From positions 62,001-126,000 of the forward strand of contig JACKJK010000010.1 in the NCBI GenBank assembly GCA_020637985.1: DNA of 64,000 nt. Direction: 5' to 3'. Source of the DNA: Rhodobiaceae bacterium (GTDB lineage: Bacteria; Pseudomonadota; Alphaproteobacteria; Rhizobiales; Tepidamorphaceae). Below the pieces are notes generated by a model. It saw nothing but the letters and a program-made list of their open reading frames with translations. It was not told the origin of the DNA and ran no database searches. Positions 45,964 to 55,481 of the stretch are shown here, piece after piece. The position numbers and the translations under genes are program-made. Every line of letters begins with the position of its first letter. Position 1 is the stretch's first letter.

Positions 45964-46079
45964 CCGGTTTCGCGCGGGCGATTCCCGGTTCGGGGTTGTG
46001 CTAGCGGCCGGCGTGATCAATCATTCAGGAAACCGAATGCGATGCGCCCGCGCGGGCGCATCAGAAGGGGAGGCGAGCG

Positions 46080-47042
46080 ATGATGGACAGACGCGGGTTC
46101 CTTTTAGGTTCCATGGCCGGTGCGGGTGCCCTGCGCGCCGGCGTTGCCGGTGTCGGCGGGGCGATGACGCTCGGCGGTGCCGCCTGGGCGCAGGAGCCGG
46201 CAGTGCATCGGTTCAAGTTCGGCGAGTTCGATGTCACGGTGCTGTCTGACGGCGTCCTCAACCTGCCGGTTTCGGCGCTGGCGCAGGACATGGACCTGAA
46301 GACGGTGCAGGACCTGCTGGCAGAACGCGGCCTGCCGACGGACATGCGTCCCGGCGCGATCAACGTTGCCCTGCTGACGAGGGGCAGCGACACGATCCTG
46401 GTCGACACCGGCTCGGGCATGAACTTCATGGACAGCGCCGGCAAGCTCGTTGATTCGCTGGAGATCGCGCAGGTGGCACCAGATAGCATCACCAAGGTGG
46501 TGCTGACGCACGCCCATCCCGACCATTGCTGGGGTGTGATCGACGATTTCGACGACAGCCCGCGCTTTTCGGAGGCCGACTACACGATCGCTGCCGCGGA
46601 GTTCGATTTCTGGATGGCGGAGGACCGCGTCGACCAGTTGCCGGATCCGGTGAAGCCGTTCGCGCTGGGCGCACAGCGCAACCTCGCGCCGGTTGCCGAA
46701 CGCACGACGATGGCCGCCGACGGCCATGAGGTCGTGCCCGGCATCACCATGATCGCGACGCCTGGGCATACGCCCGGGCACATGTCGGTGCTGGTGCAGT
46801 CGGGCGGCGAGCAGCTGCTGGTCACCGGCGACGCCTTCACGCATGACGTGATCGCCTTCGAGTATCCCGATTGGCACTTCGGCTTCGACATGGACCACGT
46901 GCAGGCCGCGGCGACGCGCGGGAAGCTGCTGAAACGGATCGCCGGCGACAATATCCGTCTGCTCGGATACCACCTGACCTGGCCAGGCGTCGGGCGGGTG
47001 GAAGCCGCGGGCAGCGGCTACCGCTACGTGGCGGAGGCCTGA
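46080..47042 (+). CDS. Tat-exported metallo-beta-lactamase-fold hydrolase
   Basis: The 320-aa precursor has a twin-arginine signal (MMDRRGFLLGSMAG, cleavage near AAWAQ). The MBL zinc motif is VLTHAHPDHCWGVIDDF, and IATPGHTPGHMSVLV and LLVTGDAFTHDVIAFEYPD supply the other ligands. It is thus a periplasmic zinc hydrolase. Such enzymes act on many substrates, including thioesters, lactones and arylsulfates, and no residue here picks one. GGGGAGG precedes the start. A convergent terminator separates it from grxD. Confidence 0.88.
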   Translation: MMDRRGFLLGSMAGAGALRAGVAGVGGAMTLGGAAWAQEPAVHRFKFGEFDVTVLSDGVLNLPVSALAQDMDLKTVQDLLAERGLPTDMRPGAINVALLTRGSDTILVDTGSGMNFMDSAGKLVDSLEIAQVAPDSITKVVLTHAHPDHCWGVIDDFDDSPRFSEADYTIAAAEFDFWMAEDRVDQLPDPVKPFALGAQRNLAPVAERTTMAADGHEVVPGITMIATPGHTPGHMSVLVQSGGEQLLVTGDAFTHDVIAFEYPDWHFGFDMDHVQAAATRGKLLKRIAGDNIRLLGYHLTWPGVGRVEAAGSGYRYVAEA

Positions 47043-47073
47043 CAGGCTTCCCTTCAATTGCCACCGATACGAA

Positions 47074-47097
47074 AAAGGGGCCCTGAGGGGCCCCTTT
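47074..47097. terminator. Bidirectional terminator between MBL gene and grxD
   Basis: AAAGGGGCCC and GGGCCCCTTT form a perfect 10-base stem with loop TGAG, flanked by A and T runs, 31 bases after one stop and 27 bases after the other. It ends both the plus-strand gene and the long pur-bolA-grxD operon. Confidence 0.85.
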
Positions 47098-47124
47098 GCA
47101 TGTGCATTTCCATTTAACGCAATA

Positions 47125-47463
47125 TCAGGCGCTCTGCTTTGACGTCTCGATGCCCTTCTCGGAGAGCATCTCCTGCAGTTCGCCGGCCTGGAACATCTCG
47201 CGCACGATGTCGCAACCGCCGACGAATTCGCCCTTCACGTAGAGCTGCGGGATGGTCGGCCAGTTGGAATAGGCCTTCACGCCCTCGCGGATCTCCATGT
47301 TCTCGAGCACGTTGACGCCCTTGTAGGGGACGCCGAGGTAGTCGAGGATCTGTACCACCTGGCCGGAAAAGCCACACTGCGGAAAGGCCGGGGTGCCCTT
47401 CATGAACAGCAGCACGTCGTTGCCCTTCACCTCGGCGTCGATCATGTCGTTGACGGCGGTCAT
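47125..47463 (-). CDS. grxD: Monothiol glutaredoxin GrxD (Grx4)
   Basis: GrxD (112 aa) carries and inserts iron-sulfur clusters together with BolA. The CGFS active site (C30) is in KGTPAFPQCGFSGQVVQILD. WPTIPQLYVKGEFVGGCDIV is the glutathione-binding region. The ATG at 47463 is the standard start and overlaps the stop of the small membrane ORF by four bases. With bolA just upstream it forms the usual BolA-Grx4 pair. Confidence 0.97.
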   Translation of the reverse strand: MTAVNDMIDAEVKGNDVLLFMKGTPAFPQCGFSGQVVQILDYLGVPYKGVNVLENMEIREGVKAYSNWPTIPQLYVKGEFVGGCDIVREMFQAGELQEMLSEKGIETSKQSA

Positions 47464-47606
47464 TGCGGTTTTCCTTTCTCGACCGGAGGCAAGGTCCGGC
47501 GGCAAAACGATGAGACGAGCCGATATATGGCACGTCCTGCGCGAAAATCCATGTATGCGGCCAGTGCCAGGGCCAAAACCAGGAAGACAATGGCAAATGG
47601 CGGCAT
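47460..47606 (-). CDS. Small membrane protein between bolA and grxD
   Basis: A 48-codon frame fits tightly between bolA (13 bases before it) and grxD (ATGA overlap). It encodes a single hydrophobic segment, FAIVFLVLALALAAYMDF, then a basic tail with RAGRAIYRLVSSFCRR. GGAGTAGGAACGGG lies upstream of its ATG. The exact fit and translational coupling to grxD argue that it is real. I do not recognise a family; the position suggests a link to iron-sulfur cluster handling, which is inference. Confidence 0.6.
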   Translation of the reverse strand: MPPFAIVFLVLALALAAYMDFRAGRAIYRLVSSFCRRTLPPVEKGKPQ

Positions 47607-47619
47607 TGCCAACCCGTTC

Positions 47620-47853
47620 CTACTCCGGAGCGCTGGTCTGCAACGCAAGTGCGTGCAGCACGCCGCCCATGTTTCCCTGCAGCGCCTGATAGACCATCTG
47701 GTGCTGCTGCACCCGGCTCTTGCCGCGGAAGGCCTCGGAGACGACGGTCGCGGCATAGTGGTCGCCGTCGCCAGCGAGGTCCTGGATCGTCACCCTGGCG
47801 TCGGGAAGCGCCGACTTTATCAGGCGAACGATCTCGCTCTCATCCATCGCCAT
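47620..47853 (-). CDS. bolA: BolA-family protein
   Basis: The 77-aa protein is a short BolA/IbaG-type member: MDESEIVRLIKSALPDARVT, GDGDHYAATVVSEAFRGKSR and VQQHQMVYQALQGNMGGVLH. The conserved His in the last block and the Q-H pair fit the cluster-binding face. It forms a [2Fe-2S] complex with the CGFS glutaredoxin encoded two genes downstream. The ATG at 47853 has GGGAGAG upstream; an ATG two codons later is possible. It follows purL by 13 bases. Confidence 0.92.
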   Translation of the reverse strand: MAMDESEIVRLIKSALPDARVTIQDLAGDGDHYAATVVSEAFRGKSRVQQHQMVYQALQGNMGGVLHALALQTSAPE

Positions 47854-47866
47854 CGGGCGCTCTCCC

Positions 47867-50080
<2,214 letters not shown>

Positions 50081-50133
50081 GTCATCATTTCGTGTCGCCG
50101 CGCCGGCAAGGGCTCGCCGGGGCTTGTGAAAAC

Positions 50134-50820
50134 TCACGCCGCAGAGGCGATGCTGGTGAACAGCGGCAGGCCGTCGAGGCCGCCCTGGCGGATGTCCGTC
50201 ATGTCTTCCGGATGAGGCATCATGCCGAGCACGTTGCCGGCCTCGTTGAGGATGCCGGCGATGCCGCGCTGCGAGCCGTTGGGGTTGGCCGCTTCGGTGA
50301 CCGCGCCCTTGTCGTCGCAGTAGCGCACGACGACACGGCCTTCGCCCTCCAGCCGGTCGAGCGTCTCGGCATCGGCGAAGTAGTTGCCGTCGCCATGGGC
50401 GACCGGAACGCGGATGACCTGGCCGGCGGAATAGGCGCTGGTGAAGGGCGTCTGGGTGTTCTCGACCTTGAGATGCACATCGCGGCAGACGAAACTGAGG
50501 CTGGCGTTGCGCATGAGCGCGCCGGGCAGCAGGCCGGTCTCGGTCAGCATCTGGAAGCCGTTGCACACGCCCAGCACGAAAGTGCCTGCCTTGGCGCGGC
50601 GGATCACTTCCGGCATGACGGGCGAATTGGCGGCGATGGCGCCGCAGCGCAGGTAGTCGCCATAGGAAAAGCCGCCCGGCAGCACGATCAGGTCGACATC
50701 GGGCAGGCTCGTCTCGCCGTGCCAGACGATGAGCGGGTCGTTGCCGGAGGCGCGCTTGAGGGCCGCGGCCATGTCGCGTTCGCGGTTGGTGCCGGGGAAG
50801 AGGATGATGGCGGATTTCAT
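50134..50820 (-). CDS. purQ: Phosphoribosylformylglycinamidine synthase subunit PurQ
   Basis: PurQ (228 aa) is the glutaminase that feeds ammonia to PurL. The catalytic C86 is in FVLGVCNGFQMLTETGLLPG. LPGGFSYGDYLRCGAIAANS is the oxyanion-loop region, and the class I His is near MPHPEDMTD. The length is standard for the three-subunit PurLQS enzyme. It follows the DUF4336 gene by 22 bases in the same operon. Confidence 0.98.
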   Translation of the reverse strand: MKSAIILFPGTNRERDMAAALKRASGNDPLIVWHGETSLPDVDLIVLPGGFSYGDYLRCGAIAANSPVMPEVIRRAKAGTFVLGVCNGFQMLTETGLLPGALMRNASLSFVCRDVHLKVENTQTPFTSAYSAGQVIRVPVAHGDGNYFADAETLDRLEGEGRVVVRYCDDKGAVTEAANPNGSQRGIAGILNEAGNVLGMMPHPEDMTDIRQGGLDGLPLFTSIASAA

Positions 50821-50842
50821 GTGTTTTCCGGGGGTTCCAGAG

Positions 50843-51592
50843 CTAGAGAATCCAGCGAAAGGCGCGATTCAACTCACCGACTGCGCCCTCGGCATACCAC
50901 CGGCCATGGGCGAGTAAAAGCCGTCGCGGGTTCCAATCGATCATCTTTCGCACCGCGGCGCGCAATTGCTTGCGGTGCGGCCAGAAGGTCATGCGCAGAT
51001 CGCGCGCGAGCCCTCCATCGGGGTCGCAGACGCCGCCGGCCCTCAGAAGTGGTTTCAGGTAGCCGCAGGTGACCTTGCCCGGTTCGAAATTCTCGATCAG
51101 GTCGGTGAGGACGAGGGTTCGCGAGGAGCGGTGGAAGAACACCGCCTCGCTCAGGTAGCTGCCGGGTACGACGACCTGGTCGATGACGCCGTCCCATGCA
51201 GCGGGCGGAGCTTCGGTCAACTCCTCGTCGAAGGAGCGGAAGCGGCCGGCCTTCGCGGCCTCGCCCGCCACCTTCGGCGCAGCGTAGGTGCGCGCCCGCG
51301 GGTAGGCTTGCTTCCAGTCGCCGATCCACCAGTAGTGAATGCGGTTGGGGGCGATGATGTGGGCAACGGTGCCGAGCGCGTCGATCTCAGCCTTCAAGGC
51401 ATCGTCGAGCGGAGTCGGTGAGTGGATCCACAGATCACCGCCGGGCAGCCGGATCACGGTCATGCGGGTGGTGAAGGGCAGGGCGAAGAGCCACAGGTAG
51501 CCCATCGAGATTTCCGGGCCGTCGACGATCCAGACGTCGCCGGCGACGGCTTTCAGCGTGTTGATCGGCTCGTAGAGCTCAAGGCAGGCGAT
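50843..51592 (-). CDS. DUF4336 protein with probable ATC start
   Basis: A metallo-beta-lactamase-like DUF4336 protein. Typical blocks are TRMTVIRLPGGDLWIHSPTP, HIIAPNRIHYWWIGDWKQAY and a C-terminal LLLAHGRWYAEGA. The first in-frame ATG is at 51505, but the frame upstream encodes YEPINTLKAVAGDVWIVDGP, which belongs to the family N-terminus as I recall it. No ATG, GTG or TTG precedes that block after the in-frame TAG. An ATC at 51592 stands five bases after GGGGAGG and is the likely start (249 aa). The function is unknown. It lies between purS and purQ, 27 bases after purS. Confidence 0.75.
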   Translation of the reverse strand: MACLELYEPINTLKAVAGDVWIVDGPEISMGYLWLFALPFTTRMTVIRLPGGDLWIHSPTPLDDALKAEIDALGTVAHIIAPNRIHYWWIGDWKQAYPRARTYAAPKVAGEAAKAGRFRSFDEELTEAPPAAWDGVIDQVVVPGSYLSEAVFFHRSSRTLVLTDLIENFEPGKVTCGYLKPLLRAGGVCDPDGGLARDLRMTFWPHRKQLRAAVRKMIDWNPRRLLLAHGRWYAEGAVGELNRAFRWIL

Positions 51593-51619
51593 CCCGGCCT
51601 CCCCGGACAGATTGTCCGA

Positions 51620-51862
51620 CTAGTTCACAAGGTCGATGGCGTAGTTCTCGATCACCGTGTTGGCGAGCAGCTTCTCGCACATGGCCTCGACCTTGCGGCG
51701 GGCCGATTCGCGGTCGCCGTCGGCAAGCTCGATCTCGATCAGCTTGCCCTGGCGCACGCCTTCGACGCCGTCGAAGCCAAGCGTGGAGAGCGCGCCGTGG
51801 ATGGCTTTGCCCTGAGGGTCGAGGACGCCCTTCTTCAGCGTGACTGTGACGCGAGCCTTCAT
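51620..51862 (-). CDS. purS: Phosphoribosylformylglycinamidine synthase subunit PurS
   Basis: PurS (80 aa) bridges PurL and PurQ in ammonia transfer. MKARVTVTLKKGVLDPQGKA, IHGALSTLGFDGVEGVRQGK and CEKLLANTVIENYAIDLV are the complete family pattern. It starts eight bases after purC. The DUF4336 gene follows before purQ, which is not the usual direct purS-purQ junction. Confidence 0.97.
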   Translation of the reverse strand: MKARVTVTLKKGVLDPQGKAIHGALSTLGFDGVEGVRQGKLIEIELADGDRESARRKVEAMCEKLLANTVIENYAIDLVN

Positions 51863-51870
51863 TGCGGACC

Positions 51871-52635
51871 TCACTTGACCAGGACGGGACCGCGCGTGGC
51901 GATCGGTTCGTTTTCGGACATGATGCCGAGCCGGCGGGCGACCTCGGTATAGGCCTCGACGAGCCCGCCCATGTCGCGGCGGAAGCGGTCCTTGTCGAGC
52001 TTCTCGTCGGAGCCGATGTCCCACAGCCGGCAGGAGTCGGGACTGATCTCGTCGGCAAGCACGATGCGCACCATGTCGTTCTCGTAGAGGCGGCCGAACT
52101 CGATCTTGAAGTCGACGAGGCGGATGCCGACGCCGAGGAATAGGCCGGTCATGAAATCGTTGATGCGGATGGCCAGCGACATGATGTCGTCGATTTCCGG
52201 CGGCGCGGCCCAGCCGAAGGCGGTGATGTGCTCCTCGGAGACCATCGGGTCGTTCAGCTCGTCGTTCTTGTAGTAGAACTCGATAATCGAACGCGGCAGC
52301 TGCGTGCCTTCGTCGAGGCCGAGGCGCTGCGACAGCGAGCCGGCGGCAACGTTGCGCACGACGACTTCCAGCGGGATGATCTCGACCTCGCGGATCAACT
52401 GCTCGCGCATGTTGATGCGGCGGATGAAATGCGTCGGCACGCCGATGGCGTTGAGGTTGGTGAAGATGTGCTCGGAGATGCGGTTGTTGAGGACGCCCTT
52501 GCCCTCGATCACATCCTTCTTCTTGGCGTTGAAGGCGGTCGCGTCATCCTTGAAATGCTGGATGAGCGTCCCCGGCTCGGTCCCCTCGTAGAGGATCTTG
52601 GCCTTGCCTTCGTAGACCTTGCGGCGGCGGTTCAT
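51871..52635 (-). CDS. purC: SAICAR synthase PurC
   Basis: PurC (254 aa) joins CAIR and aspartate in purine synthesis. Signatures are VYEGKAKILYEGTEPGTLIQ, HFKDDATAFNAKKKDVIEGK, EVVVRNVAAGSLSQRLGL and LVDFKIEFGRLYENDMVRIV with DEISPDSCRLWD. It is the first gene of the operon, so the promoter lies in the 313-base region at 52636-52948. Confidence 0.98.
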   Translation of the reverse strand: MNRRRKVYEGKAKILYEGTEPGTLIQHFKDDATAFNAKKKDVIEGKGVLNNRISEHIFTNLNAIGVPTHFIRRINMREQLIREVEIIPLEVVVRNVAAGSLSQRLGLDEGTQLPRSIIEFYYKNDELNDPMVSEEHITAFGWAAPPEIDDIMSLAIRINDFMTGLFLGVGIRLVDFKIEFGRLYENDMVRIVLADEISPDSCRLWDIGSDEKLDKDRFRRDMGGLVEAYTEVARRLGIMSENEPIATRGPVLVK

Positions 52636-52948
52636 GGATCGGCTTCCTCGCGGTTCGATGCCACGCGGACCGGGCCGGTTACAGACCCCCGGTGACGCGG
52701 CATAAATCGTGCCGTTGCGCGGGATTCGCAAGCATGGGCGGACCCTACTCGATAGAGGTGCGCCGCACAATCGGCGATCAAGCGGTTGCGCTGCCGCAAG
52801 AGTGGTCCCCGGGACGCCACGAGTGGCGTTGATTTCGGCCGGTGCAGCCGATATGCACAAGGCAATTCAGGTTGCAGGCACATGGCGACCGCGCGCTCTC
52901 GCGGTATCGTCAGGGGCATGTTCCGCACAAGGTTCAAGGAGACCGGCG
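52636..52948. promoter_or_regulatory. Divergent promoter region between purC and DUF1476
   Basis: This 313-base region has no credible gene. It must hold the promoter of the purC-grxD operon and that of DUF1476. A perfect dyad ACGCCAC, two bases, GTGGCGT lies at 52814-52829 and could be an operator. No purine riboswitch aptamer was recognised. Confidence 0.4.
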
Positions 52949-53272
52949 ATGACCACGTTCGACAAGCGCGAGGAAGGGTTCGAGAAGAAGTTCGCCCACG
53001 ACGAGGAACTGCGGTTCAAGGCGATGGCGCGGCGCAACAAGCTGCTGGGACTGTGGGCGGCGGAAAAGCTCGGCCTGGCTGGCGGCGAGGCCGAGGCCTA
53101 TGCGAAGTCCGTGGTGATGGCCGATCTCGAGGAGCCGGGCGACGAGGACGTGTTCCGCAAGGTGCGCGGCGATTTCGACGCCAAGGGCGTCGACCAGACG
53201 GACCACCAGATCCGGCGCACCATGGACGAACTGCTGGCGACGGCCGTCGCCCAGGTCAGCAAGGAAGGCTGA
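52949..53272 (+). CDS. F1-ATPase zeta inhibitor, DUF1476
   Basis: The 107-aa, charged helical protein matches DUF1476, identified in Paracoccus as the zeta inhibitor of the F1FO-ATP synthase in alphaproteobacteria. It has FDKREEGFEKKFAHDEELRF, KAMARRNKLLGLWAAEKLGL and DHQIRRTMDELLATAVAQ. The N-terminal segment is the inhibitory part by family knowledge. AAGGAGA precedes the ATG at 52949. An aldolase gene follows after 12 bases. Confidence 0.92.
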   Translation: MTTFDKREEGFEKKFAHDEELRFKAMARRNKLLGLWAAEKLGLAGGEAEAYAKSVVMADLEEPGDEDVFRKVRGDFDAKGVDQTDHQIRRTMDELLATAVAQVSKEG

Positions 53273-53284
53273 GGACCGCGCCAG

Positions 53285-54052
53285 ATGGGCAAGCCGTCGC
53301 TCGCCGCCCGGCTTAAGGCCGGCGAATTCATACTCAGCGGGTGGTCGCAGTTGTCCGATCCGCTCGCCACGGAAGCGATCGCGGCGGCGGGATTCAGCGC
53401 CATCTGCATCGACTGCCAGCACGGTTATGCCGGCTACGAGGGGATGAAGGCCAACGTACTGGCCTGCGCCGCCGGCGGTGCGGCGCCGATCGTGCGCATG
53501 CCGCACGGTGATTACGCCTTCGCCGCGCGTGCGCTCGACATGGGCGCGGAAGCGGTGATCGCGCCGATGATCAATTCGCTCGAGGATGCCCACCGCCTGG
53601 TCGAGGCGACGAGGTATCCGCCCGTCGGCGAGCGTAGCTGGGGTCCGGCGCGCATGATGCATGTCTGGGGCATGGACAAGGATGCCTGGGCACGCGAAGG
53701 CAACACCCTGCAACTTGTGTTCGCGATGATCGAGACCGAGGCCGCGGTGGCGGCTGCCGACGCCATCGCCGGCGTGGACGGCGTCGACGGCCTGTTCATC
53801 GGCCCTGCCGACATGTCGCTTTCGGCGAGCCGCGGCGGCCTTGTCGACCCGGATGCGGCGAGCGTCCTTGCGGGGATGGATGCAGTCGCGGCGGCCTGCA
53901 AGGCGCACGGCAAGCTGGCGACGGGCTATGCGCAGACGCCGAAGCTCGCCGACGCCTACCGCGCGCGCGGTTTCCGCCTGGTGTGCTGCGGCAGCGACTA
54001 TGGGTTCGTGCGCGAGGGCGCGCGTGCAGCGCTCGAGAAGTTCTCTGGCTGA
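53285..54052 (+). CDS. HpcH/HpaI-family aldolase
   Basis: The 255-aa protein is a class II pyruvate-type aldolase: FSAICIDCQHGYAGYEGMKA, PIVRMPHGDYAFAARALDMG, AEAVIAPMINSLEDAHRLVE and RYPPVGERSWGPARMM. GVDGLFIGPADMSLSAS carries the metal-site acidic residue region. It cleaves or forms 2-oxo-4-hydroxy acids; the exact substrate is not evident. It follows DUF1476 by 12 bases and precedes a nicotinate phosphoribosyltransferase. Confidence 0.9.
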   Translation: MGKPSLAARLKAGEFILSGWSQLSDPLATEAIAAAGFSAICIDCQHGYAGYEGMKANVLACAAGGAAPIVRMPHGDYAFAARALDMGAEAVIAPMINSLEDAHRLVEATRYPPVGERSWGPARMMHVWGMDKDAWAREGNTLQLVFAMIETEAAVAAADAIAGVDGVDGLFIGPADMSLSASRGGLVDPDAASVLAGMDAVAAACKAHGKLATGYAQTPKLADAYRARGFRLVCCGSDYGFVREGARAALEKFSG

Positions 54053-54147
54053 GCCAAGGCCCTTGTGAAACGCATGCCCGGCGACCGATACTGGCGCGGC
54101 AACCGGACGACGGTGCAGCGGCGGGACGGTTGATGGGGAGGCATCGG

Positions 54148-55407
54148 GTGGATCAGAAGACATTGGCTGCCGATGAGGGGAGTGCGCGCGTCGCGGGCCG
54201 CGAAGCCGCGCTCGACCGGCTGCTCGCGCTCGTCGAGACGGCCGGTTCGATCGAGGCCATCACCGACAAGTACTTCACCAACACGCGGCGGATCGTCGAC
54301 GAGAACGGTCCCGTCACCGCGAGCTATGCGGTGTTCATGCGCCGGCGCGTGATCGCGGCGCTGGAGCCGGCCAAGCGGTTGCTGGCGCGCTACGTGCCGG
54401 AGGCGCAGACGGAGGCCTACTATCCAGACGGCGCGCTGGTGCCATCGGAAAAGAAGCTGCTGCACATCGACGTACCGTTCGCGCGCATGTCGGAGGCCGA
54501 GACGCTGCTGTTGCAGAAGGTCGGCTTTCCCTGCGTGTGCGCCAACAACGCCTTCGAGATGTGCCGCGCGGTGCCCTATGCCGCCTTCATCGACATGCAC
54601 GCGCGCCACGCCAGCGGGGCGGAAATGAACCTGCTTGCCTCCTACGGCGCGGCGGTGGGCAGCGACGCGGCGCGCGCGCTGGATGCGTCCGTGCGCGGGT
54701 TCACCGGCTCCTCGCAGGACCTCACCGCGCCGCTCTACGGCGAGAAGCGAGGCACCGGCACGATGCCGCATGCGCTGGTCGGCTATACCGACGGCGACGT
54801 CGTGCGGGCGCTGAAGTACCTCGCGCCGATCCTGCCCGAGGGGGTCCCGGTCGTCGGGCTGGTCGATTATCGAGGCCTTGAAATCAGCGATTCGCTGGCG
54901 GCTGCGCGCTGGTTCTTCGAGGACGCGAAGCTGGATACGGCCGGCAAGACGTTCGGCGTGCGCCTCGACACCCACGGGGCGCGTTTCGCGGAGGGGCTCG
55001 ACTACGACCGCTCTGTCGATGTCGTGGGCGAATGGATGAACGTCGACGGCGAGTACAACATCGTCGAGGCGGTGCTGGGGACGCGCGCGTTCCAGCTCGA
55101 TTCGGGCAACGTCATCGTCGACAAGGTGCGCCGCCTGCTGTTCGGTACAGGCGTCTCGGTCGCCTCGATCATCAATACCCGGCGCGAACTCGACAGGGCC
55201 GGCTACGGCCAGGCGCAGATCGTCGCCTCGTCCGGGTTCGACGTGCAGAAGTGCCAGGTGGTCGGCGCGGTCAAGGCGCCGGTCAACGCCATCGGGACGG
55301 GATCGTTCCTGCCGGCAACCCTGTCGGAGACCTACGCCACCGCCGACGTCATCGCCTATGACGGAGTGAAGCGGGTGAAGCTCGGGCGCGAGTTCCTGTT
55401 CGACTAG
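54148..55407 (+). CDS. pncB: Nicotinate phosphoribosyltransferase
   Basis: Makes nicotinate mononucleotide for NAD salvage. The core shows FIDMHARHASGAEMNLLASY, APLYGEKRGTGTMPHALVGY, KTFGVRLDTHGARFAEGLDY and VDGEYNIVEAVLGTRAFQLD, with VKAPVNAIGTGSFLP at the end, as in the family. The GTG at 54148 is preferred because GGGGAGG lies six bases upstream (419 aa); an ATG five codons earlier is possible. It starts 95 bases after the aldolase. Confidence 0.85.
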   Translation: MDQKTLAADEGSARVAGREAALDRLLALVETAGSIEAITDKYFTNTRRIVDENGPVTASYAVFMRRRVIAALEPAKRLLARYVPEAQTEAYYPDGALVPSEKKLLHIDVPFARMSEAETLLLQKVGFPCVCANNAFEMCRAVPYAAFIDMHARHASGAEMNLLASYGAAVGSDAARALDASVRGFTGSSQDLTAPLYGEKRGTGTMPHALVGYTDGDVVRALKYLAPILPEGVPVVGLVDYRGLEISDSLAAARWFFEDAKLDTAGKTFGVRLDTHGARFAEGLDYDRSVDVVGEWMNVDGEYNIVEAVLGTRAFQLDSGNVIVDKVRRLLFGTGVSVASIINTRRELDRAGYGQAQIVASSGFDVQKCQVVGAVKAPVNAIGTGSFLPATLSETYATADVIAYDGVKRVKLGREFLFD

Positions 55408-55449
55408 GGTCGTGCCCCGGGGACTTCAACCTTGGGCCTTGTACCCGGG

Positions 55450-55472
55450 GTCCAGGGCCCTGGGTCCTGGAC
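55450..55472. repeat. Small hairpin between convergent genes
   Basis: GTCCAGG and CCTGGAC form a perfect 7-base stem around nine bases in the 74-base convergent gap. No T-run follows on either strand, so a terminator role is weak. Confidence 0.3.
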
Positions 55473-55481
55473 GCTCGGTCC

